DNA from: Poa pratensis
Lineage: Eukaryota > Streptophyta > Magnoliopsida > Poales > Poaceae
Length of the DNA stretch: 64,000 bases
NCBI GenBank assembly: GCA_947311845.1
Contig: CAMZMU010000089.1
Location: 23,774,435 to 23,838,434, forward strand
Reading direction: 5' to 3'
The notes below the pieces were generated by a model that searched no databases, had not been told where the DNA came from, and saw only the letters and a program-made list of their open reading frames with translations. Shown here piece by piece: positions 1-9,324 of this stretch. Made by a program: the position numbers and the translations under genes. How positions within the stretch are numbered: position 1 is the first letter of the stretch; each line of letters begins with the position of its first letter.

Positions 1-517
1 GACGCCCAAAGAGTGCGTCCCGCCAGTATTTTGGATCAATGGGGTACTGTGGCATAAGCCCTTTACTTTATAAACATTGATCCAGGTCTTGGGGGCTCTT
101 ACTGCAAAAGTCTGTAGCTGCAATCCCAAGACCCGGCTTTTATGCCACTAGTATTCTTGGTTATCTTGCTGTGCAGCTGATGTGACTCGCGACTTTATGG
201 CCTGATTGCACACCTGGAAATTCAATCAACCATGAAGCCCATTGGGACTTGGTTCGACCCTGTTTTTCTCAGAGAAGTTGCGCCAGGGTATCCATGCGAA
301 AGCCGGCTCACAGTTAAAGACACCAAAAGGGTCATCGAAACCACAGAAGAACAAGTATTTTGACAGGTAAAGACACAATACGATTACTGCAAAGTTTTAC
401 AGCGCATGAGCGCACATCACAGGCATAGTATCAAAATACGGCTAAGTTATTACAATACTGTGCCCCAAGGGCCAAATAAGACAAGTTTTTATGCAGACGC
501 AGCTGCTGGGCAAATGT
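1..517. other. Non-coding spacer of element 1
   Basis: No convincing ORF. The spacer lies downstream of the antisense gene's stop codon, where pol of the same element would converge from the left. It contains one copy of the polypurine-like motif CTTGGGGGCT at 88-97 and several CCGG-containing hexamers typical of this element. Confidence 0.5.
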
Positions 518-3500
518 TTAAGAGCCGGCCTCAGGCGCCGGGTTAGTAGAAGGAGTGGTGGCTGGAGTATCATCTTTGGCGCTGGCCGAGTCCTCTTTTG
601 CCGGCTCTGTTTCTGCTTCCCGGGTCTTGGGGGCTTCATTTGTGCGCCAGGTGACAAGTTGAAGAGATTGGAAATATCCTTCTTCATCGTCTTCTACGGC
701 CGCACGTGAAGGAGGAGGCACAGTTGGAGTTGTTGAGCTTGGGGCTGCAGAGGAGCTGGAAACATTTTGCTCTGTCGCAAGGAAATCCTTATAACTTTGC
801 AGGAGGTTGATGCGCTGAGGTTCATCCTCCACAATCTCTTTATTAGCTTCATTATAGCCATATTGGATGCTGTTGAGCTTCAGAGCGTTGGCAATTTGGG
901 TGGCTGCGACCCGGGTCTGCTTCACAACCCGGCCGTAGGCCTTCCTGTCGAAGGCAGTTCCATCTGCATTGTACTCTGGAAACCCTGAAGCAAGTTTAGC
1001 CGGGTCAAGACTGGGATAGTAGGCCTTAGCTAAGGCTAGGCTGCGCATTGCGCCGGCTCTGCAAGCAGATTTCTTCAATAACTGAATCCAGCCTGGCATT
1101 GTGGATAAGTGACCCAGCACTTCAGTATAAGTGCTGGGCGGGTTCTCCCAGTTCCTGGCGGCCTTGATCACCTCACAGCTTCCAAAGTATAACTGGCGAA
1201 CCAGTGTATACATGCATTTTATCTTCTCAGTTGCGGTTTTGCGGACGTTTCCGTCACGTGAACCTGTATTCAAGAAATAGAAGTTGGAGTTAGTTCACAT
1301 TCCGGGTCTGGTTAGACAAATATTACAAGGTTTCAAAGTTTTGTGCTTACCAACAAGTGAAGTAACCATGGAGGTGATCATCTTTTTTAGGCAGGCAAGC
1401 TCATTGGTGGCTGAGTCCAACTTCTGTTGGAGGTTGGTCAGCTGCTCTTGAAAGTTATCCTCATGCTCTTGCATGTTCCGCGTCAAGTCAGAATTTTCTT
1501 GCGTCAAGGCAGTTATTTTTTCTTCAAGGGCCTGAATTTTGTTCGTATCTTCAGTCCGGGTCTCAGTTTCAGCTTTCAAGGCTCCTTGGAGCCGGGCCAC
1601 TTCTTCGTTGGCTTTGTTAACATGCTCCTGTTACACAAAAAAGAGAGCAGTTCAGAGTTTTTTCTAAAGTTTCAAGTTTATAAGTGAAAAGTGCAGTCCC
1701 AGGTTGCTGCGGGCAGCTAACCCGGCACTTGGGGGCTACAGTCTTTAAAAGTTGTTTTTCGCAGTTTGATTGTGACGAAGGAAAAGTGATTTCAAGACCC
1801 GGCTTGTTGTAAACATACAACCCGGGCCTTGGGGGCTACAGGTTGAAGTTTTTTGGTAAGCTATTATTTTTTCAAGCACCAAGTCCATCAACAAGTGATA
1901 GTCTTGGAGCTTGGGGGCTAGTAAGGTTATAGTTATGCAAAAGATAAAAGGTCAAGCAAAGATAAAAGAGTACCTGGTATCGTTTTTGAAGTAGAGAAAC
2001 AAGTTCAGTTTCCAAATTCTTGTGATGAGCAAGGCGAGAGAAATACTCCTCGCATAGTGCAGGTGTGGACATGGAATCCAAGGTCGCCAAATCTAAAGAA
2101 GAAACCGGGTCCTTGCCCTTGGCAGAGGGATCTACTTTGACTTCAGGAGCAACAATCTTTGCAAGAACTTGAGAGACACCAGGAGCTGGGCCTTGATGAG
2201 ACCCGGTGATTAGAACTTCTGGTTCAACTTCTTTTGTACCAGAGCCATGCCCGGGTGAGGGAGTGTTCTTTGTTGGCTCTGGAGCAGGTGCAGGGGGACT
2301 TGGTGGTGATGCTACCACATTTTCGGCGCCAGATTCTTCCTTCTGGACCGGCTCCTCAATTTGTACCTCCATTACAGAGGGTTCAGCAGTTGTGTGTTGA
2401 GGAGAGGCAGCGGGAGAAGATTCTGGGTCTTCTTCTTCTTCCACAATTGCCTTAGCGCTGAAACAAAAGAAAAGCAGTTAGTCATAGTAAAGATTGCAAA
2501 GTACTGAAAAAAGGAAGAGATAGTGAAGCATTTCTAACCCGGCATTGATGTGGAAATCCTCGGGCGTGCTAACCGCGTCCGAGGAAGAAGTATCTGATAA
2601 ACCAGAGCGTTTAGGGACCCGGATTTTTCCAGCTAAAGGATACTTTGAGCTGGGCGTCTTCTGGATGGATTTGGCCCAGCTTGATAAAGATTGTTGAGGG
2701 ATACCTGAGCTCAAGGATACGTGGGCTGAAGAAGACCGGGTCCGCGGTCTCTTGTTTGCCTTGGCCTCCTTCTCAAGCTCCTTCTCCTGTGTTGGTACTT
2801 GAGTTTGAGATGAGTTCGTTGTACAAGTTGAAAAACGAGAAATTGGCACCTTTGCAATGGCGGCTCGGGTCCGTTTTTGTGGAGTGGGTGCAGCAGTTTC
2901 AGGACCCGGCAATACGTCCGGAGCCGGGTCATTGGGGCCTGGAATGAGAAGAGCCGGGTTATCAGTAGAAGTGTCCTTTTTGGGGACTTCGGTGTTAATC
3001 AGCTCGAGGAAGAGCCGGCCTATGGAGTCTGGCTCACCTTCTTCTTCTTCTTCCTCTTGATCGTCACTTTCTGTGTCCTCTTCAGTAGAGGATGTAGGGG
3101 TGAAATCTGCGCTCCACCATTTGGAGTCCTGGAAAAAGAAATATCAGTAACAGTTTGCAAGAAGTACCGGGTTATAGTTTACAGAAACAATTAAGGGCAA
3201 GTTTTTTACCGTAGGAGGCTTGTTTTTGGCACTATATGGGGCGAGCCCGTCCATAGCAATATCGGTCTTCTTTTCGCCAAGGAGCCTCTTGGCGTTCTTC
3301 ACGATTTGGTCATCCAGCAGAGTGATCTCTGAATAACGCATGTCGTCAGTGGTCTCTTCCGTATATTCATGGAAGAGCCGGTTTCTGATGCTGAGGGGCT
3401 GGATGAACCAGCCGATCCAGCATTTGACCAGGTCAGTCCCCCTGAGTCCATGTGCGAGCAGGGCTTTGGCCCGGCGGAGCGTGGGCTCGAGTTTGACCCG

Positions 3501-4180
3501 GTCTGCGTCTGGGGCATAGCTGTTCATCTTTGCTTCGTAGGTCATGCCAGAGTTCAGAAAAGCCGGGTAACGAGCATCATCTGACTCGGGTGAAGTGTCT
3601 TTGAAATAGAAATAAGTGTTTTGCCATCCCTTTGGATGGCTGGCGAGAGCAAGAGCCGGGAAATCACATACCCGCCGGCGCTGGATCGCCACTCCACCGT
3701 AAGGGCCAAGGTTGTCTTTGCGGGATGGGTTGCAGTAGAAAAATTCTAGGAAAAGTTCAATGCTGGGGGCAATTTGCAAGTAATCCTCGCAGAAAACTAC
3801 AAAGTTGCTTATGTTGAGAATGGAGTTGGGGCCTATGTCTTGTGGCCTAAGACCGTAGTATTTTAAGACCCGGCGAAAAAACAGGGAACCCGGTGGGCGG
3901 AAACCACGCAGGACATGATCTAAGAAGGCTACCACTTCACCTTCCTTGGGGTTTGGGCGGATCTCTCCCCAGGGGCGCGCCACTGGATCTCCTCCTGAGG
4001 TGGGAGTTCACCCCGGTTCACGAAAGACTGAAGCGTGGTCTTGGTTGCGCTGGACCGTGTCCAGTTCACAGGAGCGGTTGCGGGCGCACCGCTAGATCCG
4101 CCCTTTGCGGAGCTGGGAGGTTTCTTTGCAAGAGATTTTGCAGCTTTGGGCCCTCCTGCCATCTTCTTCTCCTTCACCAT
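518..4180 (-). CDS. Antisense spliced gene of element 1 (putative gypsy-type transposon domain protein)
   Basis: Five exons on the minus strand: 4180-3210, 3128-2539, 2457-1974, 1627-1351 and 1263-518. Every donor is GT, every acceptor AG, and the phases match at all four junctions, which is strong internal support. Exon 1 starts with a basic, Lys/Ala-rich leader (MVKEKKMAGG) followed by the plant 'putative gypsy type transposon' domain (Pfam Transposase_28-like: VVAFLDHVLRGFRPPGSLFF, then a YYGLRPQDIGPNSIL block). Exons 2-3 are acidic and Ser/Pro-rich with a basic patch; exon 4 is a Gln/Glu-rich coiled coil; exon 5 is mixed and ends in a low-complexity Thr/Pro/Ala tail. One frame break lies near 3972-3975, where a C run looks one base short. 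Biochemical function is not known. The family is common in cereal Tat elements and is not a DDE transposase by its sequence. Confidence 0.75.
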
Positions 4181-4473
4181 GGCTGGAGATCAACGAGGTG
4201 CCTAAGCGGCAACAATGGCGAAGAATGATGAACATGATAAGAACCCTAGCTCAGATGCAAATGTGGGTAGAGGAGTGCAGATTGAATCTAGACAAAATGA
4301 GGAGCGGAATCGGATGCGCAGCACAAGTAAAAACAAAGATTGGAGTTACCTTGGAGATTAGTTGAAGTTGGAGAGCTCGATTCGAGATCGGATCCGCGGC
4401 TGCTACAGTGCTTGCGCGAAGTTGGAGATGAGTTTGAGAGTGGGGAAAATGACTGCGCGAGGTCGTGGTCAGA

Positions 4474-4481
4474 TATTTATA
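4474..4481 (-). promoter_or_regulatory. TATA box of element 1 antisense gene
   Basis: On the minus strand this reads TATAAATA, about 290 bp upstream of the ATG at 4180. A possible 5'UTR intron (donor GTAACT near 4347, acceptor TTAG near 4202) would fit the spacing. The promoter lies inside the element and is separate from the LTR promoter. Confidence 0.5.
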
Positions 4482-4818
4482 ACCGCGGTGAAAACCCTAG
4501 GGGTAACATGGTAAAAATGAGTGGATAAGATAAGTATCTTCTCCGGGAAGTCAGCGACAATTAGACAGGACAAAAAGAATATTCCTTGACTCATTTATGG
4601 TGTAGAATGAGAAAGCCGGGTCATAAGATAACCCGCCAAGAAGAGCTGGCTTAACAAGACAGAGGGAAATGAAACTTGATATCTTGTACATATTTATTAT
4701 CTTTGTATTTCAGGTGATTAACCAGGCAAGCCAGAACACCAGCATTGGTCAAGAAACAAACAACGCAAGATAGAAGCAAAGCGTGGCAATCTGGTTACCT
4801 GGTTAACCTGGGGGCTAC

Positions 4819-5404
4819 TGATGGGGGGATAATAACCCGGTAGGCCCATGAAGAGGAAAACATGACCCGCCAGGCAGGAGGCCCGGCGAGGCCAGTTAAC
4901 CCTCAGCATAGGCCGGGTTATGGTGCTGGGCCGGTATCTTGGCATGACCCGGCTATTCATGAAGAGTATTCCAGAAGGTCCAGAGAAGAGGCGGTTCTAT
5001 ACTTGGAATACACGAAGGATAAAGGAGTAGTAGTAGGACTCAGAGTTCGGGTAGAACCCGGCTTATCATGTACGCGACCAGGAGGCCCGGTATCTATATA
5101 AACCGGCTCCAGGCCCTTAGACAAGGAGGACCTTTTCGTAACCCCAAGCTTTAGGCGAGAGACATACAATCCTTGTAACCTAGATCGAGATCCGGCTCTG
5201 TTGTAGTAGCCGGGTTATCGAGACAGAGATCGAGATTAATAATAAGATAGCAGGAAGTAGGTCTTTATCTCCAATGGAGAGGCCGAACCTGGGTAAACCT
5301 TTGTCCCCTGCCGTGCTAAACAAACATCCAGACACCAGAGTCGCCTTGCCCAAAAGTTTAAGCTACCCTCAAGTAGCATCTGCCGTGTTTTCTACCCCAC
5401 GACA
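4819..5404 (+). repeat. 3' LTR of element 1 (586 bp)
   Basis: Starts TGATGGGGGGATAATAACCC and ends CTACCCCACGACA, giving TG...CA ends. A TATA box (TATATAAA) lies at 5095-5102, so the U3/R boundary should fall near 5130. The sequence is studded with CCGGGTTAT-like motifs on both strands. The purine tract immediately upstream identifies this as the 3' LTR of a plus-strand element. Confidence 0.85.
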
Positions 5405-5903
5405 AACAGTGTTCTGCGAGGGGCACAATGGTAACCCGCTGGCCTATATAGTGGGCTTCACCCCCTCCTGCTAGAGAGCCCCCCCCCCCCGCGCTGGAAC
5501 TAGTTGATCAAGAGAGAAAGAAAGAGAGAGGAAGCTCGGAACACCCCGGAACACCTCGGATTCAGCTCGGAGTGCCTTCTTCCTCCCGTCTAGCTCCATC
5601 TTTTACCTCAAGTTCTCACCATTGTAGCATCATACAGCTCGAGGAGCAGCTTGTACTTGTCACTTTGAGCTATACACTGACTAGGATAGTGCTGCAGTAG
5701 GGTGTTACCTCCACAAGAGGGCCCCGAAGCAGGGTACATCGTGGTGTGCTTTGTGTTCTTGCTTTCTTGGTTCTTCGTTCGTGTTCTTGCGTGTTCTTGC
5801 GTGTGCACTTCTTGAGTGCATAAACCCTCCCCGGATTCCCCCAACGACCATTCGGCCCCATCTTAGCCATACCTATGGCATCTGCCGTGATCCCACCACG
5901 ACA
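5405..5903 (+). repeat. Partial 5' LTR of element 2
   Basis: Matches the last 43% or so of the complete LTR at 29922-31092, beginning at AACAGTGTTC and ending CCACGACA. A TATA box (TATATA) lies at 5445-5450. A C homopolymer near 5480 and a GA-rich microsatellite near 5512-5531 vary in length among the three LTRs. The missing left part is probably beyond element 1, outside the window. Confidence 0.85.
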
Positions 5904-6363
5904 GTTGGCGCCCACCGTGGGGCAGATTGAGGCGTTGGAGGGAGTTTTCATCCGGACGGGCTCAGGCGAGCGTGTTCTTTCCGGGCTTGTCGCCAAGATC
6001 GGAGAGTTCACCTTCATCAGCGACAACGCGGGGTGTTTCGCCGGCAAGCCCTTCCCCGAGCACGGCTTCACCATGATGCTCGGCAGCTTCGTCACATACG
6101 TTGCTGTCGAGGTTGTTCGCGGGTACCCGGAGCAGGTGCTCGTGGACGACGAAACTCCTCTCCTCGCGGCTTTAGGTCGGCGTATCACTCGCCCCGAGAG
6201 CTGCGTGGAGGTGATGATGACAGGTCCGGTTGACGCCGCTGGCAAAGTAGATGCCAGCCAATCCAAGGCGGCCGAGGTTGCTAAGGTGAGATCTGCAAAG
6301 CCCAGGCTAGAGAAAGAACTGCCTGGCCCCCAGAGCTGCAGGGCCGAGGTGCGACCCTGGTAG
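5875..6363 (+). CDS. N-terminal gag-region ORF of element 2, starting inside the LTR
   Basis: A 162-aa ORF whose ATG is 29 bases before the end of the 5' LTR; the primer binding site is translated as residues 11-16 (region RQLAPTVGQ). Downstream are Gly/Val-rich segments (EFTFISDNAGCF, HGFTMMLGSF) with no motif recognised. It stops at 6361-6363, and another ORF in a different frame starts at 6369. The stop could be real or follow an indel. No counterpart of this region is present in copy B. Confidence 0.5.
   Translation: MASAVIPPRQLAPTVGQIEALEGVFIRTGSGERVLSGLVAKIGEFTFISDNAGCFAGKPFPEHGFTMMLGSFVTYVAVEVVRGYPEQVLVDDETPLLAALGRRITRPESCVEVMMTGPVDAAGKVDASQSKAAEVAKVRSAKPRLEKELPGPQSCRAEVRPW
5906..5923 (+). 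other. Primer binding site of element 2
   Basis: TGGCGCCCACCGTGGGGC follows the LTR end after a 2-nt spacer (GT). Position and the TGG start fit a tRNA primer site used in minus-strand DNA synthesis. The primer tRNA could not be assigned with confidence. Confidence 0.7.
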
Positions 6364-6368
6364 AGATA

Positions 6369-7223
6369 GTGGATACACTGGCAGACCCAGTAAATCCAGG
6401 AGTGGATATAGTGGTGACTGTGGCCGACCTAGAGGCAAAGCGTGTCCTGTTGCAGAAGGAGGCTGTAGCAATGATAACAGCTAGAGATGAGTTCAATAGA
6501 GATCTGCGTGAGTACAATGCGGCAAATGGCTTCACCCCGGTAGCAGTTGATACACATAGGGGAGCCGAGGTGCGGCAGAGAGGCAAGGGGCTCAACGATG
6601 AGATAAACAGGGAGGCTCGACCTACCACCTCGGCTAGGAGTGAGAGTCGCGTGTCGACTGGAAGGCCGGTGTATAGTTCCCCTGCTAAGAACCTCAGAGC
6701 TGCCGAGGCAGGCAGGGCCGAGCTATCCGGGTTGACTGGAGATGCATGGCGTGCGCAGCAGAAGCGAGTCAATGAGTTAGTATATGTGGCTAACCAGCAG
6801 AATGAGGCTCTCCGCAGAGCATATGCCGGGGCTGGTGATTCAGAGATGGTTTATTCAGCTAGGCCTGTTAGTCAGGTGTCCAAGGGGCAAGCCTCGTCTC
6901 CACTCGTCGGAGGAGCCGATCGAGCCCGGAGTGTCACCTCGGGTCAGAACAAGCAGCTGCAGATGTATGATCCAGTCTTAGCAGCAAAGCAGAAGGTGGG
7001 CCAGGGCAATGCTAGCCGAGCTAAGGGAAACCCCGGCCCAGGCAATGCAAGCCGAGCTAAGGGTAACTCCGGTCAGGGAAATCAGAATGGCGGCAAGCAG
7101 CATCGGCTGGCCGAGGTAAACCACCTCCGCCCCCGAGGTATCAGCAACAACCCGGCAGCAGGGGCAATATCAGCGAGAGCCGGAGTATGTTCAGCAACCT
7201 CAGAACGTCGGTCAAGGCGATGA
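6369..7223 (+). CDS. Gag-region ORF of element 2, low-complexity part
   Basis: A 284-aa ORF rich in Ala, Arg, Gly, Asn and Gln, with a Leu/Glu-rich segment near residues 15-45 and two near-identical GNASRAKGN repeats near residues 217-240. No catalytic motif. It lies between the LTR-anchored ORF and the conserved gag core and probably belongs to the same polyprotein, separated by frame breaks. Existence as a translated region is inferred from position only. Confidence 0.5.
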   Translation: MDTLADPVNPGVDIVVTVADLEAKRVLLQKEAVAMITARDEFNRDLREYNAANGFTPVAVDTHRGAEVRQRGKGLNDEINREARPTTSARSESRVSTGRPVYSSPAKNLRAAEAGRAELSGLTGDAWRAQQKRVNELVYVANQQNEALRRAYAGAGDSEMVYSARPVSQVSKGQASSPLVGGADRARSVTSGQNKQLQMYDPVLAAKQKVGQGNASRAKGNPGPGNASRAKGNSGQGNQNGGKQHRLAEVNHLRPRGISNNPAAGAISARAGVCSATSERRSRR

Positions 7224-7248
7224 CCGATACGATGATGGAGACTCGGCC

Positions 7249-8524
7249 ATGGCGCGAGCTGGATACCACAGAGTGGATGGGGCGTTGGGACCTCGGATAG
7301 GAGGTCGGATGTTAGCTCCAGGCGATGTCCGTAACAAGCTGGATAGAATCTACTTGTCTGAGCAACTGGAGGAGGAAGGCCCTCCTGGTCCGGCGTGTTT
7401 TGGACCTCGGATCATGAAGGAGCCACCACCACCAGTATCTCAGTTCCAGTTAGGTCGGAACACCAAGCCATACAATGGGAGCACCAAGCCACAAGATTGG
7501 CTGACAGATTATGTATCCTCGGTGCACATGCGGGGGGCAATCGCCGATGGGCGGTCCGGTATCTCCCGCACATGTTGGAAGGTCCAGCTCGGATCTGGCT
7601 GAATAATTTGCCGGAGTATAGTATCAACTCCTGGATAGACTTGGAGCTGGCGTTTAACAGCAACTTTGCTAGTACATACAAGAGGCCAAACCGACCTCAG
7701 CTCCTGGCGGCATGTAAGCAAGATGATCATGAAACTGACCGAGAATTCTTAACTCGGTGGAGCAATGTTCGGAATTCCTGTGAAGGAGTGGTAGAGGCAC
7801 AGGCCATTTCCTGGTTTGCAGATGGTTGTCGACATGGCAGCATGCTGTGGCAGAGGCTCCAGAGAGATATGCCGAGATCCCTAGCAGAAACAATCCGGGT
7901 TGCAGATTCTTATGCCTGGGTGATCCGATGCAGCCAGCAGCAGAGGCAGGAGCACGTAACAGAAGGAGGGAGCCAATAAACAACCGGCTCGGACCAAGGT
8001 GTAATGACCGTCAGGAGTTCGGACAGAAGAGGAGGGAGCCGGACTATCCATACACCTCGAACCAAGTTGCAGCGGTGAACCCGGATCAGCCCGGAGCTGG
8101 AGGTGTCCAGAGGCCAAAAATCAATGGTCCGGCATTTAGTCCGAACCCGGAGCCACCCATGACCTATGAATCAATGATAGATGGTCCGTGCTGTTACCAT
8201 ACGACCGACCCGCGCAAGCCAGCCAACCATTCAACCCGGCAGTGCAGCTGGAACCGCAGAATCAGAGAAGAAGGGGCGAAGGCCGGAGGAATCAGAGCAG
8301 GACCACCACCTCAGAGATTTCAGCCGAGGTCCCACCCAAATCTGTCCGGAGCAAATGTTACCCCGATAACCACTGCACCTCTTCCGAGGCCTGCAGCAGC
8401 AAGACCCGTGAATGTTGTGAATGTCCGAGGTAATAACAACAACAATGGTGCCGGACCAAGTCAGCAGTATGAATACCCCGGAAATGACTATAGAGAGGTC
8501 ATGCGAGCTATGTGGTCTTTGTGA
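7249..8524 (+). pseudogene. Gag core of element 2, copy A (several frames)
   Basis: Three overlapping ORFs (7249-7602, 7395-7979, 7826-8524) carry successive parts of a retrotransposon gag. The middle one holds the typical capsid helix region (WLNNLPEYSINSWIDLELAF, then QDDHETDREFLTRW). The third holds a Cys/His-containing stretch around CCYHTTDPRKPANHSTRQC. Frame changes are needed near 7550-7600 and at about 7915, where copy B has one more C. The gene would make the structural protein of the cytoplasmic particle. The breaks may be sequence errors. Confidence 0.65.
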
Positions 8525-9324
8525 CCGAGCCAACTGACAAGAAGAGCGTGCAGAGGCGTGCCATGGAGGTGAATGCAGTAATGCCGGTGGTGCCGACCTA
8601 TATGAACTGGTCTGAGCAGGAGATCACTTGGAGCAGAAAGGACACACCTCGGATCATGCCGAGCCCTGGAAAGTATGCCCTGGTGGTAGATCCAACGTTG
8701 TGTGGGCCTACCAACAATGTGAGGTTCACCCGAGTTCTGGTGGACAATGGCAGTGCCATCAACATCATGTACCGAGACACAATGGTGAAATTGGGCATAT
8801 CGCCTAATCAGTTGATGCCAAGCAGTTGTACTTTTCATGGGATTGTGCCTGGCGTTTCCTGTGCACCCATGGGCAAGATATGGGTGGATGTAGCATTTGG
8901 AACCAAGGACAATTGCCGAGTTGAGAGTATCGAGTTCGAGGTGGTGGACTTGGAGAGTGCATACCATGCATTGCTTGGAAGGCCAGCTCTGGCCAAGTTT
9001 ATGATTTCCACCCATGTTGCATACCTGAAGATGAAAATGCCAGGGCCTAATGGGATCATATCCATCTCGGGTGACTACAAGCGAGCCATTCAGTGTGCCT
9101 CGGCGGGGTCTAATCTGGCCGAGTCTTTGGTGATCGCAGCTGAGAAAAAGAAGCTGCATCAAGTGGTGGCAATGGCGCAGTCAACACAGCTCGGCCTGTC
9201 CGGACTGATGAGCCCGGACTCAACTGCGGCGTTCGAGGTGCCCAAGGAGACCAAGAAGATCCCCATTGACCCGGAGCACCCAGATCATATGGCCATCATT
9301 GGGACCGGGCTGGGCGAGAAATAG
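8512..9324 (+). CDS. Protease region of element 2, copy A
   Basis: A 270-aa ORF containing a retropepsin-like active-site block FTRVLVDNGSAINIMYRDTM, with Asp-Asn-Gly-Ser in place of the usual Asp-Ser/Thr-Gly, a form seen in Tat elements, and a downstream ALLGRPALAKF segment that fits the second half of the fold. It would cleave the Gag-Pol polyprotein. The ORF ends in a TAG at 9322-9324 that sits in the same frame as the following reverse transcriptase, and the same stop is in copy B at 20899-20901. Confidence 0.7.
   Translation: MVFVTEPTDKKSVQRRAMEVNAVMPVVPTYMNWSEQEITWSRKDTPRIMPSPGKYALVVDPTLCGPTNNVRFTRVLVDNGSAINIMYRDTMVKLGISPNQLMPSSCTFHGIVPGVSCAPMGKIWVDVAFGTKDNCRVESIEFEVVDLESAYHALLGRPALAKFMISTHVAYLKMKMPGPNGIISISGDYKRAIQCASAGSNLAESLVIAAEKKKLHQVVAMAQSTQLGLSGLMSPDSTAAFEVPKETKKIPIDPEHPDHMAIIGTGLGEK

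Larger units (their letters stand above)
1..5404 (+). mobile_element. Element 1: 3' part of a Tat-lineage Ty3/Gypsy retrotransposon
   Basis: The stretch ends with a complete 3' LTR (4819-5404) preceded by a purine tract reading CCTGGGGGCTAC directly against the LTR's TG. No gag-pol is present; it would lie left of the window. What remains is the spacer at 1-517, a spliced antisense gene (518-4180), its promoter region, and the LTR. An antisense extra gene between pol and the 3' LTR is an established trait of Tat elements such as maize Grande. The right edge meets a truncated LTR of element 2 with no intervening base, so element 1 appears nested in that LTR. Family name not assigned. Confidence 0.82.
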
